From Bacteroidales bacterium (lineage in GTDB: Bacteria > Bacteroidota > Bacteroidia > Bacteroidales > UBA932): DNA of 52,926 nucleotides. The notes under the pieces are model-generated. The model made no database searches, had not been told where the DNA came from, and saw nothing but the letters and a program-made list of their open reading frames with translations. Positions 1 through 8,043 of this stretch are shown here, one piece after another (within the stretch, counting starts at the first letter, position 1; every line of letters begins with the position of its first letter). The stretch covers positions 1 through 52,926 of the forward strand of contig JAGAHD010000136.1 in the NCBI GenBank assembly GCA_017627255.1, in the 5' to 3' direction. Both the position numbers and the translations under genes were made by a program.

Positions 1-947
1 AACTTGCCGTCGCGGACCTCCGGATACACCTTGCGGATGCTGGTGGAGAAGGTCTCTCCCTGGCGCTCAAACGTCGCCTCCAGGCCCGCCACGACGCGGT
101 CGATGTAGTGCTCGTCAATCTGGGCCTCCACTTTGTAAGTGCCTACGGAATTGATCTGGCCGATTTTGGTGCCGCTGGCGATGCTCTGGCCCAGCACCAC
201 GTCCAGAAGGCCCAGTTCTCCGTCGATGGGTGCCTTCACGATGAGGTTCGACTTGCGTTTGCGGATCATCTGCATGTTGAGCTGCATGTTCTCCAGACTC
301 TCTTCCATCCGGTCGATCTGCGTGCCCCGGTACAGGCTGTCCTGCCTGGAGCGTTCCGTCATCAGGTCGTATTTCTGCTTGGCCAGCTTGTAGTCTTCTT
401 CTGCCTTCAGGTATTCTTCCCGGGCGATCAGTTTGTCCTCATACAGGGCTTTCTGCTGCTCGTACGCGCGCTTGAGCCGGTCAACCTGCATGCCATATTC
501 CAGCACATTCTGGCGGACGTCCAGTTTCTGCTGCTCCATCTGGATCTGCGTGTTGCGGAGGATGTTCTCCTTCTCGGCCAGTTCGGCCTCGGAATTCAGG
601 ATGGAAAGGTCCAGGTTGTCATTGTTGAGGACCAGGATGGCATCGCCGGCCTTCACCGGGGAACCCTCCTCGATGAGGATCTTCTCCACGATGCCGCCTT
701 CCTGCGGGCTCAGCTGGATGGTGGTCATCGGCTGGACGCGGCCGCTGATGCGGATATAGTCGTTGAACTCTCCCTTCACAGCGGAGGAAACCGTAATCGA
801 GTCTCCGTCTACCCGCAGTGTCTTGTTGTTCGGCCTGGCAATCAGGTACACGATAAATGCCGCCAGCAATGCGCCCAGCCACCAGGGCAGGGCCTTCTTG
901 GTAAACGCGACGCGCCATCCTGTTTTCTTTTCAATAAGCTTATCCAT
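1..947 (-). CDS. HlyD/MacA-type periplasmic adaptor of an efflux system (3' end cut by window)
   Basis: The reading frame starts at the ATG at 945-947 (protein begins MDKLIEKKTGWRV) and runs off the left edge, so the C-terminus is missing. One membrane segment lies at about residues 17-36 (LPWWLGALLAAFIVYLIA). It is followed by a biotinyl-lipoyl-like half (VEKILIEEGSPVKAGDAILVL), a long heptad-rich alpha-hairpin (about residues 95-200), the second lipoyl half (IVKAPIDGELGLLDVVLGQ) and the start of the beta-barrel domain. This is the layout of membrane fusion proteins that bridge an inner-membrane pump and TolC. A sigma-54-type promoter and an activator array lie directly upstream, so it is probably transcribed separately from the beta-barrel gene. 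Family knowledge: in Bacteroidota such genes are usually followed by MacB-type permeases, which would lie beyond the window. The substrate is unknown. Confidence 0.9.
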   Translation of the reverse strand, partial: MDKLIEKKTGWRVAFTKKALPWWLGALLAAFIVYLIARPNNKTLRVDGDSITVSSAVKGEFNDYIRISGRVQPMTTIQLSPQEGGIVEKILIEEGSPVKAGDAILVLNNDNLDLSILNSEAELAEKENILRNTQIQMEQQKLDVRQNVLEYGMQVDRLKRAYEQQKALYEDKLIAREEYLKAEEDYKLAKQKYDLMTERSRQDSLYRGTQIDRMEESLENMQLNMQMIRKRKSNLIVKAPIDGELGLLDVVLGQSIASGTKIGQINSVGTYKVEAQIDEHYIDRVVAGLEATFERQGETFSTSIRKVYPEVRDGK

Positions 948-983
948 ATCTTTTTATCGCATGTTTTCTCATGTGCGTGACAA

Positions 984-997
984 GCACGCTCCGTGCC
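984..997 (-). promoter_or_regulatory. sigma-54 (-24/-12) promoter of the HlyD gene
   Basis: Read on the minus strand the sequence is TTGGCACGGAGCGTGCTTG. The GG (-24) is at 996-997 and the GC (-12) at 984-985, with exactly 10 bases between, so it matches the TGGCACG-N4-TTGCW consensus closely. The expected start of transcription is near 972, about 25 bases before the ATG at 947. An NtrC-type regulator encoded at 6436-7800 in the same cluster is the natural activator. Confidence 0.75.
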
Positions 998-1039
998 AAA
1001 TGATTATATGATTGATTTACAGGATGATACAAAAAGAAA

Positions 1040-1091
1040 GGAGTGTAAAATGCTGTAAAACACTTTACACTCCTTTACAGAATCTTTACAG
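1040..1091. promoter_or_regulatory. phased half-site array, probable activator (UAS) site before HlyD
   Basis: Five 7-bp units of GTGTAAA/CTGTAAA or the reverse complement TTTACAC/TTTACAG start at 1043, 1053, 1064, 1074 and 1085. They are 10-11 bp apart, that is one DNA turn. The units at 1040-1049 and 1064-1073 form a perfect 10-bp inverted repeat (GGAGTGTAAA / TTTACACTCC). The array lies 46-94 bp upstream of the -24 GG of the HlyD promoter, a normal position for NtrC-family enhancer sites. Related clusters precede the TolC and regulator genes. Binding by the local regulator is inferred. Confidence 0.6.
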
Positions 1092-1093
1092 TC

Positions 1094-3979
1094 TTACCAC
1101 GCCGTGTTCCAGGCAGCCTGCTGGGCGCGCTGGCTGTGGATAGCATTCATTTTACCGAAATTCCATTTGATTCCGAAAAGAACATACCGTCCCATGATGA
1201 GCCTGTAGGAATCTTCTTCGTAATTGGCGGTCACCGTGTGGGTCAGGTTCCGCGTCTGGTCCAGGATGTCATGGACTTTGACGCTCAGGTTGAAAGCGCC
1301 GATGTTCCTGGAGATTTCAGCATTCCACTGCCATTCCGGCTGTCCATACCCTTGTGCATAGCCGTGGTACTGAACATAACTGATATCCGAATTGAGGTCA
1401 AACTCATGCCTGGTGGTATAGGAGCCCCGGGCCGAGAGCCGGGTATCCAGCGTATTCAGGTCAGCCCTGGGGTCCAGGGAATAGCGGGCGATGCGTCCCT
1501 GGGCGCTGGCTCCGGCACTGAAGGAACAGCGGTCTTCATTGTACCTGACCGAAAAACTGGCTTGGGGGCTGACAGACCGCGTACGGCTCTCCCCGAATCC
1601 GCTGGCGCCGCCGTAGAAGCGGTCCCCCTGTGCCTCTCCCCAGAAATCGCTCATGAACTCCGAGTAATCAAAGGCGTCCTTGTCCAGGGCAGGTCGTGTC
1701 GTCCTGGCTTGGTAACTGACCGTAGAAGAATAGGACGCGGAACCGCTGAGGCTCAGGGACCAGATCTTCCGGGAGTCAAGCGGGGTGGTATAATTCGCTG
1801 AAAGCGAGGAGGAAAGCCCGGGCTTTCTGGCATTGACGGGAAGGGAGTACCGGATGCCGTCCGAATCGTACCACTGGGCGGAAATGATGGGGGAATATGT
1901 CATCTGCCCGAAAAGGTACACCATCAGGGTAGAAAACTTTTCCCGGTTGTTCCGTGTCCAGTCAGCATTGAAATAGGTGTATGAATAGGGCTTCAGATAC
2001 ACGTTTCCAAGGCTCAGCCGGGCTGGATCAGTGATGTTCAGTACCGGTTGCATGCGGGAAGGGGAAGGATTCTGGGTGTAACCGGAAACAGACAGGGAGA
2101 AGCGGTCCTTGTCCTTTCCGTGCTGAAGGCGGACGGTCGGGGAGACAAACCAGTTCCATTCATCCTTGCCCGTGACTTCCTCGATCCCGAAACTTTTGGA
2201 GTACGTCTCGATGAGACGGCCGGACAGGCTGCTTCCGACCGTGATCCAGCTGCTCTGCCCGAATTTGTACTGGGCTGTCAGGCTGTATTCCTGGGAAAGG
2301 GAAGGGGAGCGGCTTATGGAAGAATAGTAATCGTTCCGTCCGGCGTGGTCGTAAGCGTCACGGACGCTTTCACGGCGCGCCCATGACAGGTTCGCCGCCG
2401 TGGAAAGGGACCATTTCTCTCCTAACGGTTCCGTATACCGGAGCCCTCCTTCCAGCCCGTAACGATGGCCTTCCGAGACGTATTTCATGGATCGGATGTC
2501 CTTGCCCGCCGTTGCGGTCAGGACGGAGGATTCTGTGCTCTCTCCGGTGTTGCTGCTGTAACTGGAGGAGATATCCAACTGGATCGTCCTGTTCTTCTTG
2601 CCCCCTAGTTCGCGGAGCGTCATGTCGGCGTAAAAGGACGCAGACTTGTCCCATGTCAGGCTGTGTGACGAGTTGTCTGCGCTGTTCAGGAAGGTTCCTT
2701 GCCGGAACACTTCCGATGAACTGTTGCTGAAGGCATCGTTCTGGTTGTATCGGAAGGAAGGGCGGACATGGAACCAGACGCGGCCTTTCTCTTTTTCGAA
2801 TTCCAGGTTGGTGCTCATGGAGTTGGAATAGGATTTCCCCCAATTCTCCGTTGCGGAGGACAAGTTCCCGTCTTCCTGGAAAGTGGTCCGGCTGGCACGG
2901 GTGCCGGAGTCCGTGTCCGAGTATTTGTAATTGACGCTGACGGTGGTCTCCACGTCCCTGATACGGGACGTGTTGGCGTTCAGGCCCAGCTGTGCGGCGG
3001 AAGAAATGCCCTGGTTCAGGTTGGTGCTTTCACCGCTGTCGTCGATCATGATGACAATGGCATTGGAATCGTTGACGTTCTGGGCATTGCCGACGACGGT
3101 TACCTGGTCTTTTTCGGTATAGGCCGACACCAGCGTATTGCCGCTCCACAGCAGGCCCCGGCTGTCCCGGAGCATATCGTCTCCGTCTTTCCGGCCCAGC
3201 GTAGACCCGCCCTTGAGCCCCACGTTACCGAACCAGCCCTGCTCATACTCTTTCTTGAGGGATACGTCCAGCACTTTTTCGCGGGATCCGTCCTGTACTC
3301 CGGAAGCGCGTGTGGATTCACTTTCGCGGTCGATGACGCGGATTTTATCCACGATGGAGGCCGGCAGGTTGTTCAGTGCCGTGCTCTGGTCGTTGAAGAA
3401 GAAGGTTCGGCCCCCGACCGTGAGTTTGTCAATTTCCTCTCCATTGAATTTCACTTTGCCGTTTTCGGTGATTTCCATACCGGGCATCCGCTGCAGGAGA
3501 TCCTTCAGCATGGCATTGGTTCCGCCCCGGAAGGAAGAAGCATTGAACTCAACCGTATCTTTCTTGACGACGATGGGATTGCCGACGTCGGAAACGACAG
3601 CCGCCTGCAGGAACTGCTCGTCCACCTGGAGCCGGATCGTTCCCATGTCCACCTGTCTTTCCCTGAAATACTTTTCTTTGACATAGGGCTTGTATCCCAT
3701 CATTTCCACGTGGAAGATATAGCTGCCGAACGGCACCTCCTCCAGTTTTGCTTCGCCTTTGGCATCCGTCAGGGTGAAATTGGTGATGACGGTATCCTTG
3801 GAGGGGATGACGTACACGGAAGCGAAGCCGACCGGTTCGTTGGTCAGGGAGTCTACGACGGTGGTTTTGATTTCACCGAGCCGGCTGTTCATCATGTTGT
3901 CATTGATGATGACGACCTGCGCCCGTGCAGGTACACTCAGGCAAAGGCACAGCAGGAAGGCGATCAGAATTCTTTTCAT
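1094..3979 (-). CDS. outer-membrane beta-barrel protein with N-terminal carboxypeptidase-regulatory-like domain (TonB-receptor-like)
   Basis: This is a 961-residue protein. The start is taken at the ATG at 3979 because it opens a clean signal peptide (MKRILIAFLLCLCLSVPARA, cleavage before QVVI); the next in-frame ATG upstream would add 14 unlikely residues. A CarboxypepD_reg-like domain follows (about 35-115; DAKGEAKLEEVPFGSYIFHV), then a plug-like segment (LLQRMPGMEITENGKVKFNG, KIRVIDRES), then a long run of alternating beta-strands ending in the C-terminal barrel (FGIKWNFGKMNA). The layout fits the OMP_b-brl_3 / TonB-dependent-receptor-like family common in Bacteroidota. It lies about 100 bases downstream of TolC on the same strand and is probably cotranscribed with it. 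Presence in a sigma-54 efflux cluster suggests an envelope role rather than simple nutrient uptake, but its ligand is unknown. Confidence 0.8.
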   Translation of the reverse strand: MKRILIAFLLCLCLSVPARAQVVIINDNMMNSRLGEIKTTVVDSLTNEPVGFASVYVIPSKDTVITNFTLTDAKGEAKLEEVPFGSYIFHVEMMGYKPYVKEKYFRERQVDMGTIRLQVDEQFLQAAVVSDVGNPIVVKKDTVEFNASSFRGGTNAMLKDLLQRMPGMEITENGKVKFNGEEIDKLTVGGRTFFFNDQSTALNNLPASIVDKIRVIDRESESTRASGVQDGSREKVLDVSLKKEYEQGWFGNVGLKGGSTLGRKDGDDMLRDSRGLLWSGNTLVSAYTEKDQVTVVGNAQNVNDSNAIVIMIDDSGESTNLNQGISSAAQLGLNANTSRIRDVETTVSVNYKYSDTDSGTRASRTTFQEDGNLSSATENWGKSYSNSMSTNLEFEKEKGRVWFHVRPSFRYNQNDAFSNSSSEVFRQGTFLNSADNSSHSLTWDKSASFYADMTLRELGGKKNRTIQLDISSSYSSNTGESTESSVLTATAGKDIRSMKYVSEGHRYGLEGGLRYTEPLGEKWSLSTAANLSWARRESVRDAYDHAGRNDYYSSISRSPSLSQEYSLTAQYKFGQSSWITVGSSLSGRLIETYSKSFGIEEVTGKDEWNWFVSPTVRLQHGKDKDRFSLSVSGYTQNPSPSRMQPVLNITDPARLSLGNVYLKPYSYTYFNADWTRNNREKFSTLMVYLFGQMTYSPIISAQWYDSDGIRYSLPVNARKPGLSSSLSANYTTPLDSRKIWSLSLSGSASYSSTVSYQARTTRPALDKDAFDYSEFMSDFWGEAQGDRFYGGASGFGESRTRSVSPQASFSVRYNEDRCSFSAGASAQGRIARYSLDPRADLNTLDTRLSARGSYTTRHEFDLNSDISYVQYHGYAQGYGQPEWQWNAEISRNIGAFNLSVKVHDILDQTRNLTHTVTANYEEDSYRLIMGRYVLFGIKWNFGKMNAIHSQRAQQAAWNTAW

Positions 3980-4079
3980 TCCATGACGGTATAAGGTGGG
4001 AAAAGTCCCATCAAATATCATGCTGCGGGGAGGGTTTCAGGACAATCACTATGACAGATTCTGCATCTGTGAGAGCCTG

Positions 4080-5411
4080 TTACTGATTGACATACTCCTG
4101 CCCGTTATAATATTTGACGACAGCCTGTTTGATCAGGTATTTGAACAGACTGTTCATTTCGTCTGTCTGCGCCTTCAGGTAATTGCTGCTGGCGGTCTGG
4201 AATTCAAGCGGCGAGATGAGTCCTTGCTCCAGTTTCTTGAGATGCAGCGAGTAGGCTTCCGACTGGACTTCCGCCTTCGTGCGGGCCTGCTGCCAGGCGG
4301 CGGCACTCCCGTCGCGGTCCCGGATGGCCCTGCGGACTTCACTTTCGATGTCACGGCGCTTCTGGTCCAGTTCGGCGGTCGCTTTTTCGTAGGCGTGGCG
4401 TTTCCGGGAAATGCGGGAGGCCTTTCCCAACCGGTCCCAGATCGGAATGGAGAGCGAAAGTTCCACGTATTCACCGCCGTTGTTGCGGAACTGCTCGCGG
4501 AACGGAGCGGTCGACGAGCCTTGGTAGGTATAGTAGCTGGTGCTCCATCCGGCATACAGGCCGATGGATGGCAGGACCTGCCAGCGGGCGGTCTGGAGTT
4601 CCCGCCTGGCGTTGAGCTGCTTCCAGGACGCGATCCTCACGGCGGGATTGTGGTCGAGGGCGAATTCCACGACGGCGTTTTCCGCAACCGGCTCCAGTTC
4701 CGCTTCGGGCAGGGAGGTGTCGATCACCAACTCCTCGTCCACCGGCCAGAACATCAGGTCGGCTAATGTCATTTTCTGGCTCTCATACGTGTTGAAGGCA
4801 TTGATGACGTCATATTGGCGGTCAGCCAGGTCCGCCTCCATCTGGACGACGTCGGCATGTCCTTTCTGGCCCAGCTGTTCCTGGCGCTTCGCTTTCTTCA
4901 AGGAAGCCTCGGCGGTTGCCAGCTGTTCTTCACAGACATCCGCCAGGCGCTTGTAATACACGACATTGTAATAGGCCTCCATCACGGCCAGGCAGATGTC
5001 CGCTTCCACCTGCTTTTCCTGGGAATCGACAATCAGGAGGCCGGTGCGGGAAATCTTGTAATTGTTCACTGCCTGGAAACCGTCGAAGAGGTCATAACCT
5101 GCCGAAACGCCATAATTGTTGTGGAAGGACGTTGTATTGAAATACGTATTCGTCTGCGGGTCGATGCTTCGCCCGAAATTGTAGTAGGCATACGTCTGGG
5201 CATCGATCCGCGGGGTGAACAGGGCGAGGGCGGCATCCCGGCGGTCAAGCCGTGCATCGCCGGTCTCGGCCTGCTGGATCCGTACTTTTGTGGAATTGGA
5301 TACCGCATACCGCATGCAGTCCCGGAGGGTCATGGTAGTCTGGGCGCCGGCACACACTGTCACAGCGGATGCCAGCACCATAACTACACATTCTTTGAAA
5401 AGGTTTTTCAT
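4080..5411 (-). CDS. TolC-family outer-membrane efflux protein
   Basis: A 443-residue protein starting at ATG 5411, which begins the signal peptide MKNLFKECVVMVLASAVTVCAGAQ. The body has the two-fold OEP pattern: LRDCMRYAVSNSTKVRIQQAE near the N-terminus, FGRSIDPQTNTYFN and SAGYDLFDGFQAVNNYK typical of Bacteroidota TolC proteins, and a second repeat (ALDHNPAVRIASWK; LSLSIPIWDRLGK). It would form the trimeric channel paired with the HlyD adaptor at 1-947. It is preceded by a sigma-54-like element (5445-5458) and an upstream half-site cluster. The histidine kinase ends about 146 bases upstream on the same strand. Confidence 0.9.
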   Translation of the reverse strand: MKNLFKECVVMVLASAVTVCAGAQTTMTLRDCMRYAVSNSTKVRIQQAETGDARLDRRDAALALFTPRIDAQTYAYYNFGRSIDPQTNTYFNTTSFHNNYGVSAGYDLFDGFQAVNNYKISRTGLLIVDSQEKQVEADICLAVMEAYYNVVYYKRLADVCEEQLATAEASLKKAKRQEQLGQKGHADVVQMEADLADRQYDVINAFNTYESQKMTLADLMFWPVDEELVIDTSLPEAELEPVAENAVVEFALDHNPAVRIASWKQLNARRELQTARWQVLPSIGLYAGWSTSYYTYQGSSTAPFREQFRNNGGEYVELSLSIPIWDRLGKASRISRKRHAYEKATAELDQKRRDIESEVRRAIRDRDGSAAAWQQARTKAEVQSEAYSLHLKKLEQGLISPLEFQTASSNYLKAQTDEMNSLFKYLIKQAVVKYYNGQEYVNQ

Positions 5412-5444
5412 ATCAATATTTTGTTTAACCGCCTGAAAAAGGAA

Positions 5445-5458
5445 ACACCCATCGTGCC
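5445..5458 (-). promoter_or_regulatory. sigma-54-like promoter of TolC
   Basis: On the minus strand the site reads TTGGCACGATGGGTGTTT. The -24 block TTGGCACG is perfect (GG at 5457-5458). The -12 dinucleotide, 10 bases on at 5445-5446, is GT rather than the usual GC. Transcription would start near 5433, about 20 bases before the ATG. The matching distance to the upstream half-site array supports the call despite the weaker -12. Confidence 0.5.
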
Positions 5459-5515
5459 AAAATAGATAACATATTGACATGCAGGTGTTTATAGAATTTA
5501 TTCCTAGAGAAAAAA

Positions 5516-5556
5516 GTGTAAAGTTTACATTCCGCTTTACACTTTCGGGTTTACAC
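5516..5556. promoter_or_regulatory. half-site cluster (UAS) before TolC
   Basis: Units are GTGTAAA 5516-5522, TTTACAT 5524-5530, TTTACAC 5536-5542 and TTTACAC 5550-5556. The first two form a tight palindrome (GTGTAAAGTTTACAT). The cluster lies 58-98 bp upstream of the -24 GG at 5457-5458 and ends one base before the histidine-kinase stop codon. The motif is the same as in the arrays at 1040-1091 and 7902-7950. Confidence 0.55.
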
Positions 5557-5557
5557 T

Positions 5558-6439
5558 TTAGCGGAACCTGAGCTCGAAGACCGTCTCGCTGAGGTCGCTT
5601 TTGATGAGGTCGATGCTGCCGTTGTGCTGCCGCATGACTTGGCGGGCCAGGGAGAGCCCGATACCGGAGCCTTCTTTCTTGGTGGTAAAGAAGGGAACGA
5701 AGATCTCTCCTTGGCTGGCGATGGGAATCGGCTCGCCGTCATTGGCGACCCGGATGACGGTTTCGTCGTCCTTGTCGAGGGATGCTGTGATGGAAATGTG
5801 CTTTGCACCTGCCTGCAGGGCGTTCTTGATCAGATTAATCAGGATCTGGGAAATCTGCCCTTCGTCCGCATAGAGCATCAGGTCCGATTCCTGCGGGCAG
5901 TAGGTGCAGGTCGCACCCTTCGCCGCCAGTGCCTCGCTGTTGAGGCCGATGGTCATATCCATCAGTTCCTGCAGTTCGACGGCTTTCTTGACCGGTTTGG
6001 CAACGCCGCTGAGTTCCCGGTACGTCTCCACGAACTTGATGAGGTTCCTGGAGGAATCGGAGATGGTCTCCAGGCCCGCTTTCACGTCCAGTTCGCTGTG
6101 GCCTTCCCCGTCCATGGAACGGGCGAGGGCGTCGCTCAGCGATGAGATCGGTGCAACGGTGTTCATGATTTCGTGGGTGAGCACGCGGATCAGTTTGGTC
6201 CAGGAATCCTGTTCGTGCGCCTGGCGCTGTTTTTCGAAAATAGTACGGATACGGTTCAGGGTCCGGTTGAACTTGTTTTTGTCCTGGAAGCGGAAATTCA
6301 GTTCCCCGTCCTCCAGCGCATCCATCATGTAGGCCACTTTCTGGATATCTTTCCGGCGGGTCCGGAGCGATGCGACCACCGCCACGACAATCGCGACGAT
6401 GACGGACACCCCGATGATATGCCAGAGGGAAAAGGTCAC
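5558..6439 (-). CDS. short membrane-anchored sensor histidine kinase
   Basis: A 293-residue kinase. A single membrane segment at residues 6-25 (WHIIGVSVIVAIVVAVVASL) is followed directly by a linker (ALEDGELNFRFQDKNKFN) and the dimerisation/phosphoacceptor box LIRVLTHEIMNTVAPI, with His89. The catalytic domain shows the N box (LINLIKNALQAGA), G1 (RVANDGEPIP) and G2 (GSGIGLSLARQVM). There is no periplasmic sensing domain, so the signal may come from the membrane or a partner. The gene overlaps the response regulator by four bases (ATGA at 6436-6439), which implies translational coupling. It is the cognate partner of the sigma-54 activator upstream. Confidence 0.9.
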   Translation of the reverse strand: MTFSLWHIIGVSVIVAIVVAVVASLRTRRKDIQKVAYMMDALEDGELNFRFQDKNKFNRTLNRIRTIFEKQRQAHEQDSWTKLIRVLTHEIMNTVAPISSLSDALARSMDGEGHSELDVKAGLETISDSSRNLIKFVETYRELSGVAKPVKKAVELQELMDMTIGLNSEALAAKGATCTYCPQESDLMLYADEGQISQILINLIKNALQAGAKHISITASLDKDDETVIRVANDGEPIPIASQGEIFVPFFTTKKEGSGIGLSLARQVMRQHNGSIDLIKSDLSETVFELRFR

Positions 6440-7800
6440 AGGCCGTATTTCTTCAGTTTCGCGTACAGGGTAGGCCGGCTTACGCCCAGCATTTTGGCGG
6501 CCGCTGAAATATTGCCTCCGTGGCGCTGCAGGGCATCCCTGACCAGTCGCTCTTCCTCAGCCTCGCTGATCGCCTTCAGCGATCCGGCGCTGCCCCTGGA
6601 GGACTCCAGCTGGATATCCTTCCCCGTCAGGATACTGCCTTCCGAAAGGATGACCGCCTTTTCCATTACATTCTGAAGCTCCCGGATATTGCCGCTCCAG
6701 CGGTGCGCTTCCAGGGCTTCCCGGGCCGTTGCGTCCATCCCTTCCAGGGCCCGGTGGTATTTCCGGGCAAACTGCGAGAGGAAGCGTTCCGCCAGCGGTA
6801 CGATGTCCTCCCGGCGTTCCCGGAGTGCGGGAAGGGTAATGTGGAGTGTGTTGATGCGGTAGTACAGATCCTCCCGGAACCGGCCTTCCCGGACCAGTGC
6901 CTCCAGGTCCATGTTGGTGGCGCAGATGAGGCGGATATTGACCGGGATGGCCTGTGTTCCGCCGACACGGACGATACTGCGGCTCTGGATGGCACGCAGC
7001 AGCTTGGCCTGCAAGTGCAGCGGAATATTGCCGATTTCGTCGAGGAACAGCGTCCCTCCGTCCGCCTGCTCGAATTTGCCGGCATGGTCGGTGTGCGCAT
7101 CGGTAAAGGCGCCTTTCACATGGCCGAAAAGTTCACTTTCAAACAGGGTCTCCGTAATGGCACCGGCGTCGACGGCGACCATCGGTTTCCCGCTGCGGAG
7201 GCTTGCGGCGTGGATTTCCCTTGCCAGCACGTCCTTGCCGGTGCCGTTCTCTCCGGTGATGAGGACCGTGGCGTCGGTCGGAGCGATTTTGGCGATGGTT
7301 TTCCGGATGGCATTCATGGCATGTCCGGTTCCCCAGTACATGGTGCTTTGACCCTGGCCGGCATCGTTGTCCGCAGGAGCCTTGGAGGAGGATCCTTTGC
7401 CCAGCGTTTTCCGGGCCTTGTCCCTGGCGGCAGACAGGGTGGCGACCAGTTTTTCATTGTCCCAGGGCTTTACGATGAAGTCGAAGGCTCCGCGCTTCAT
7501 CCCTTCCACGGCCAGCTGGATGTCTGCGTAGGCGGTGAAAAGCACAACTTCCACATCCGGCGCCATCTTCTTGAGTTCCGTGGTCCAGTACAGGCCCTCG
7601 TTTCCGGTATTGATTTCCGTGTGGAAATTCATGTCCAGCAGCACGACGTCCGGCCGGAAGCGCTCCAGCGCCGCTACCAGCGTGGAAGGAGAGGGAAGGG
7701 TCTCCACCGCTTCGAAATACAGGGGCAGGAGGATTTTCAGCGCCTGGCGGATGCCGGCGTTGTCATCAACAACGAGAATCTTTCCTTTTTTCGGTGCCAT
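6436..7800 (-). CDS. NtrC-family sigma-54-dependent response regulator
   Basis: A 454-residue, three-domain activator. The receiver domain (residues about 6-125) has the acidic pair D12-D13, phosphoacceptor D56 (DVVLLDMNF) and the conserved lysine in FIVKPWDNEKL. The AAA+ domain (about 150-385) has Walker A GENGTGKD, the sigma-54 contact loop as GAFTDA, and Walker B GGTLFLDEIGN. The C-terminal Fis-type helix-turn-helix reads GGNISAAAKMLGVSRPTLYA. The start at 7800 gives MAPKKGKILVVDDN, the normal beginning of a receiver domain. The gene heads the minus-strand cluster of kinase, TolC, beta-barrel protein and HlyD. It probably binds the repeated GTGTAAA-type sites at 1040-1091, 5516-5556 and 7902-7950, including its own upstream region. 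Confidence 0.93.
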   Translation of the reverse strand: MAPKKGKILVVDDNAGIRQALKILLPLYFEAVETLPSPSTLVAALERFRPDVVLLDMNFHTEINTGNEGLYWTTELKKMAPDVEVVLFTAYADIQLAVEGMKRGAFDFIVKPWDNEKLVATLSAARDKARKTLGKGSSSKAPADNDAGQGQSTMYWGTGHAMNAIRKTIAKIAPTDATVLITGENGTGKDVLAREIHAASLRSGKPMVAVDAGAITETLFESELFGHVKGAFTDAHTDHAGKFEQADGGTLFLDEIGNIPLHLQAKLLRAIQSRSIVRVGGTQAIPVNIRLICATNMDLEALVREGRFREDLYYRINTLHITLPALRERREDIVPLAERFLSQFARKYHRALEGMDATAREALEAHRWSGNIRELQNVMEKAVILSEGSILTGKDIQLESSRGSAGSLKAISEAEEERLVRDALQRHGGNISAAAKMLGVSRPTLYAKLKKYGL

Positions 7801-7842
7801 AAGAACAAGCGAATTTACGTTATTTTTGTTTCCTGACCAAAT

Positions 7843-7856
7843 ACAATCCTTATGCC
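7843..7856 (-). promoter_or_regulatory. weak sigma-54-like element before the response regulator
   Basis: The minus strand reads TCGGCATAAGGATTGTATT: GG at 7855-7856 and GT at 7843-7844 with 10 bases between, the same GG-N10-GT geometry as the TolC promoter. Match to consensus is poor by sequence. The half-site array starts 46 bp upstream, exactly as at the HlyD promoter. A primary-sigma -7-like TGTATTTG overlaps the same place, so basal transcription by either route is possible. Confidence 0.35.
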
Positions 7857-7901
7857 GACTCGGTATATTGTTATCTATCAGTTGTTTACTGTTTTTCTGC
7901 C

Positions 7902-7950
7902 GTGTAAAGAGTGTAAAGGTGTTTCGTGAAAGTGTAAGGATTCTTTACAG
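7902..7950. promoter_or_regulatory. half-site array (UAS) in the regulator/exonuclease divergent region
   Basis: Units are GTGTAAA 7902-7908, GTGTAAA 7911-7917, GTGTAAG 7932-7938 and TTTACAG 7944-7950. They share the sequence and the distance (46-94 bp from the -24-like GG) of the array before HlyD. The position fits autoregulation of the two-component genes. The divergent exonuclease promoter lies about 50 bp further along. Confidence 0.55.
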
Positions 7951-7999
7951 TGAAACGGGAGCCGGTGGGAGGTGTATGGGATGTCCGTCGGAAAATGAC

Positions 8000-8007
8000 T
8001 ATCTTTG
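8000..8007 (+). promoter_or_regulatory. -7 element of the exonuclease promoter
   Basis: TATCTTTG is an exact match to the Bacteroidota TAnnTTTG -7 element. No TTTG is seen at the -33 position. The implied start near 8013 leaves a leader of about 30 bases before the ATG at 8044. Confidence 0.45.
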
Positions 8008-8043
8008 CAGCGCGGGGGAGACCCCGGACAAGGCAGATTTCCG

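Noticed and set aside
2768-3994. A 408-codon open frame on the plus strand across the beta-barrel gene.
   Set aside because: It is antisense to a well-supported gene and has no signal or domain; long open frames of this kind are common opposite GC-rich genes. The same applies to the long antisense frames at 27407-28840 and 29550-30902.
3980-4079. A six-base hairpin (ACAGAT/ATCTGT) between TolC and the beta-barrel gene as a terminator.
   Set aside because: There is no U-tract and the stem is short.
6436-7800. The sigma-54 contact loop reads GAFTDA instead of GAFTGA.
   Set aside because: This variant is, as far as I know, common in Bacteroidota NtrC-type proteins and all other motifs are intact, so it is not taken as a loss of function.
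5412-7960. Reading the GTGTAAA repeats as a CRISPR or transposon end.
   Set aside because: The units are 7-mers in mixed orientation with no constant spacers, and they recur at three promoters, which fits protein-binding sites.
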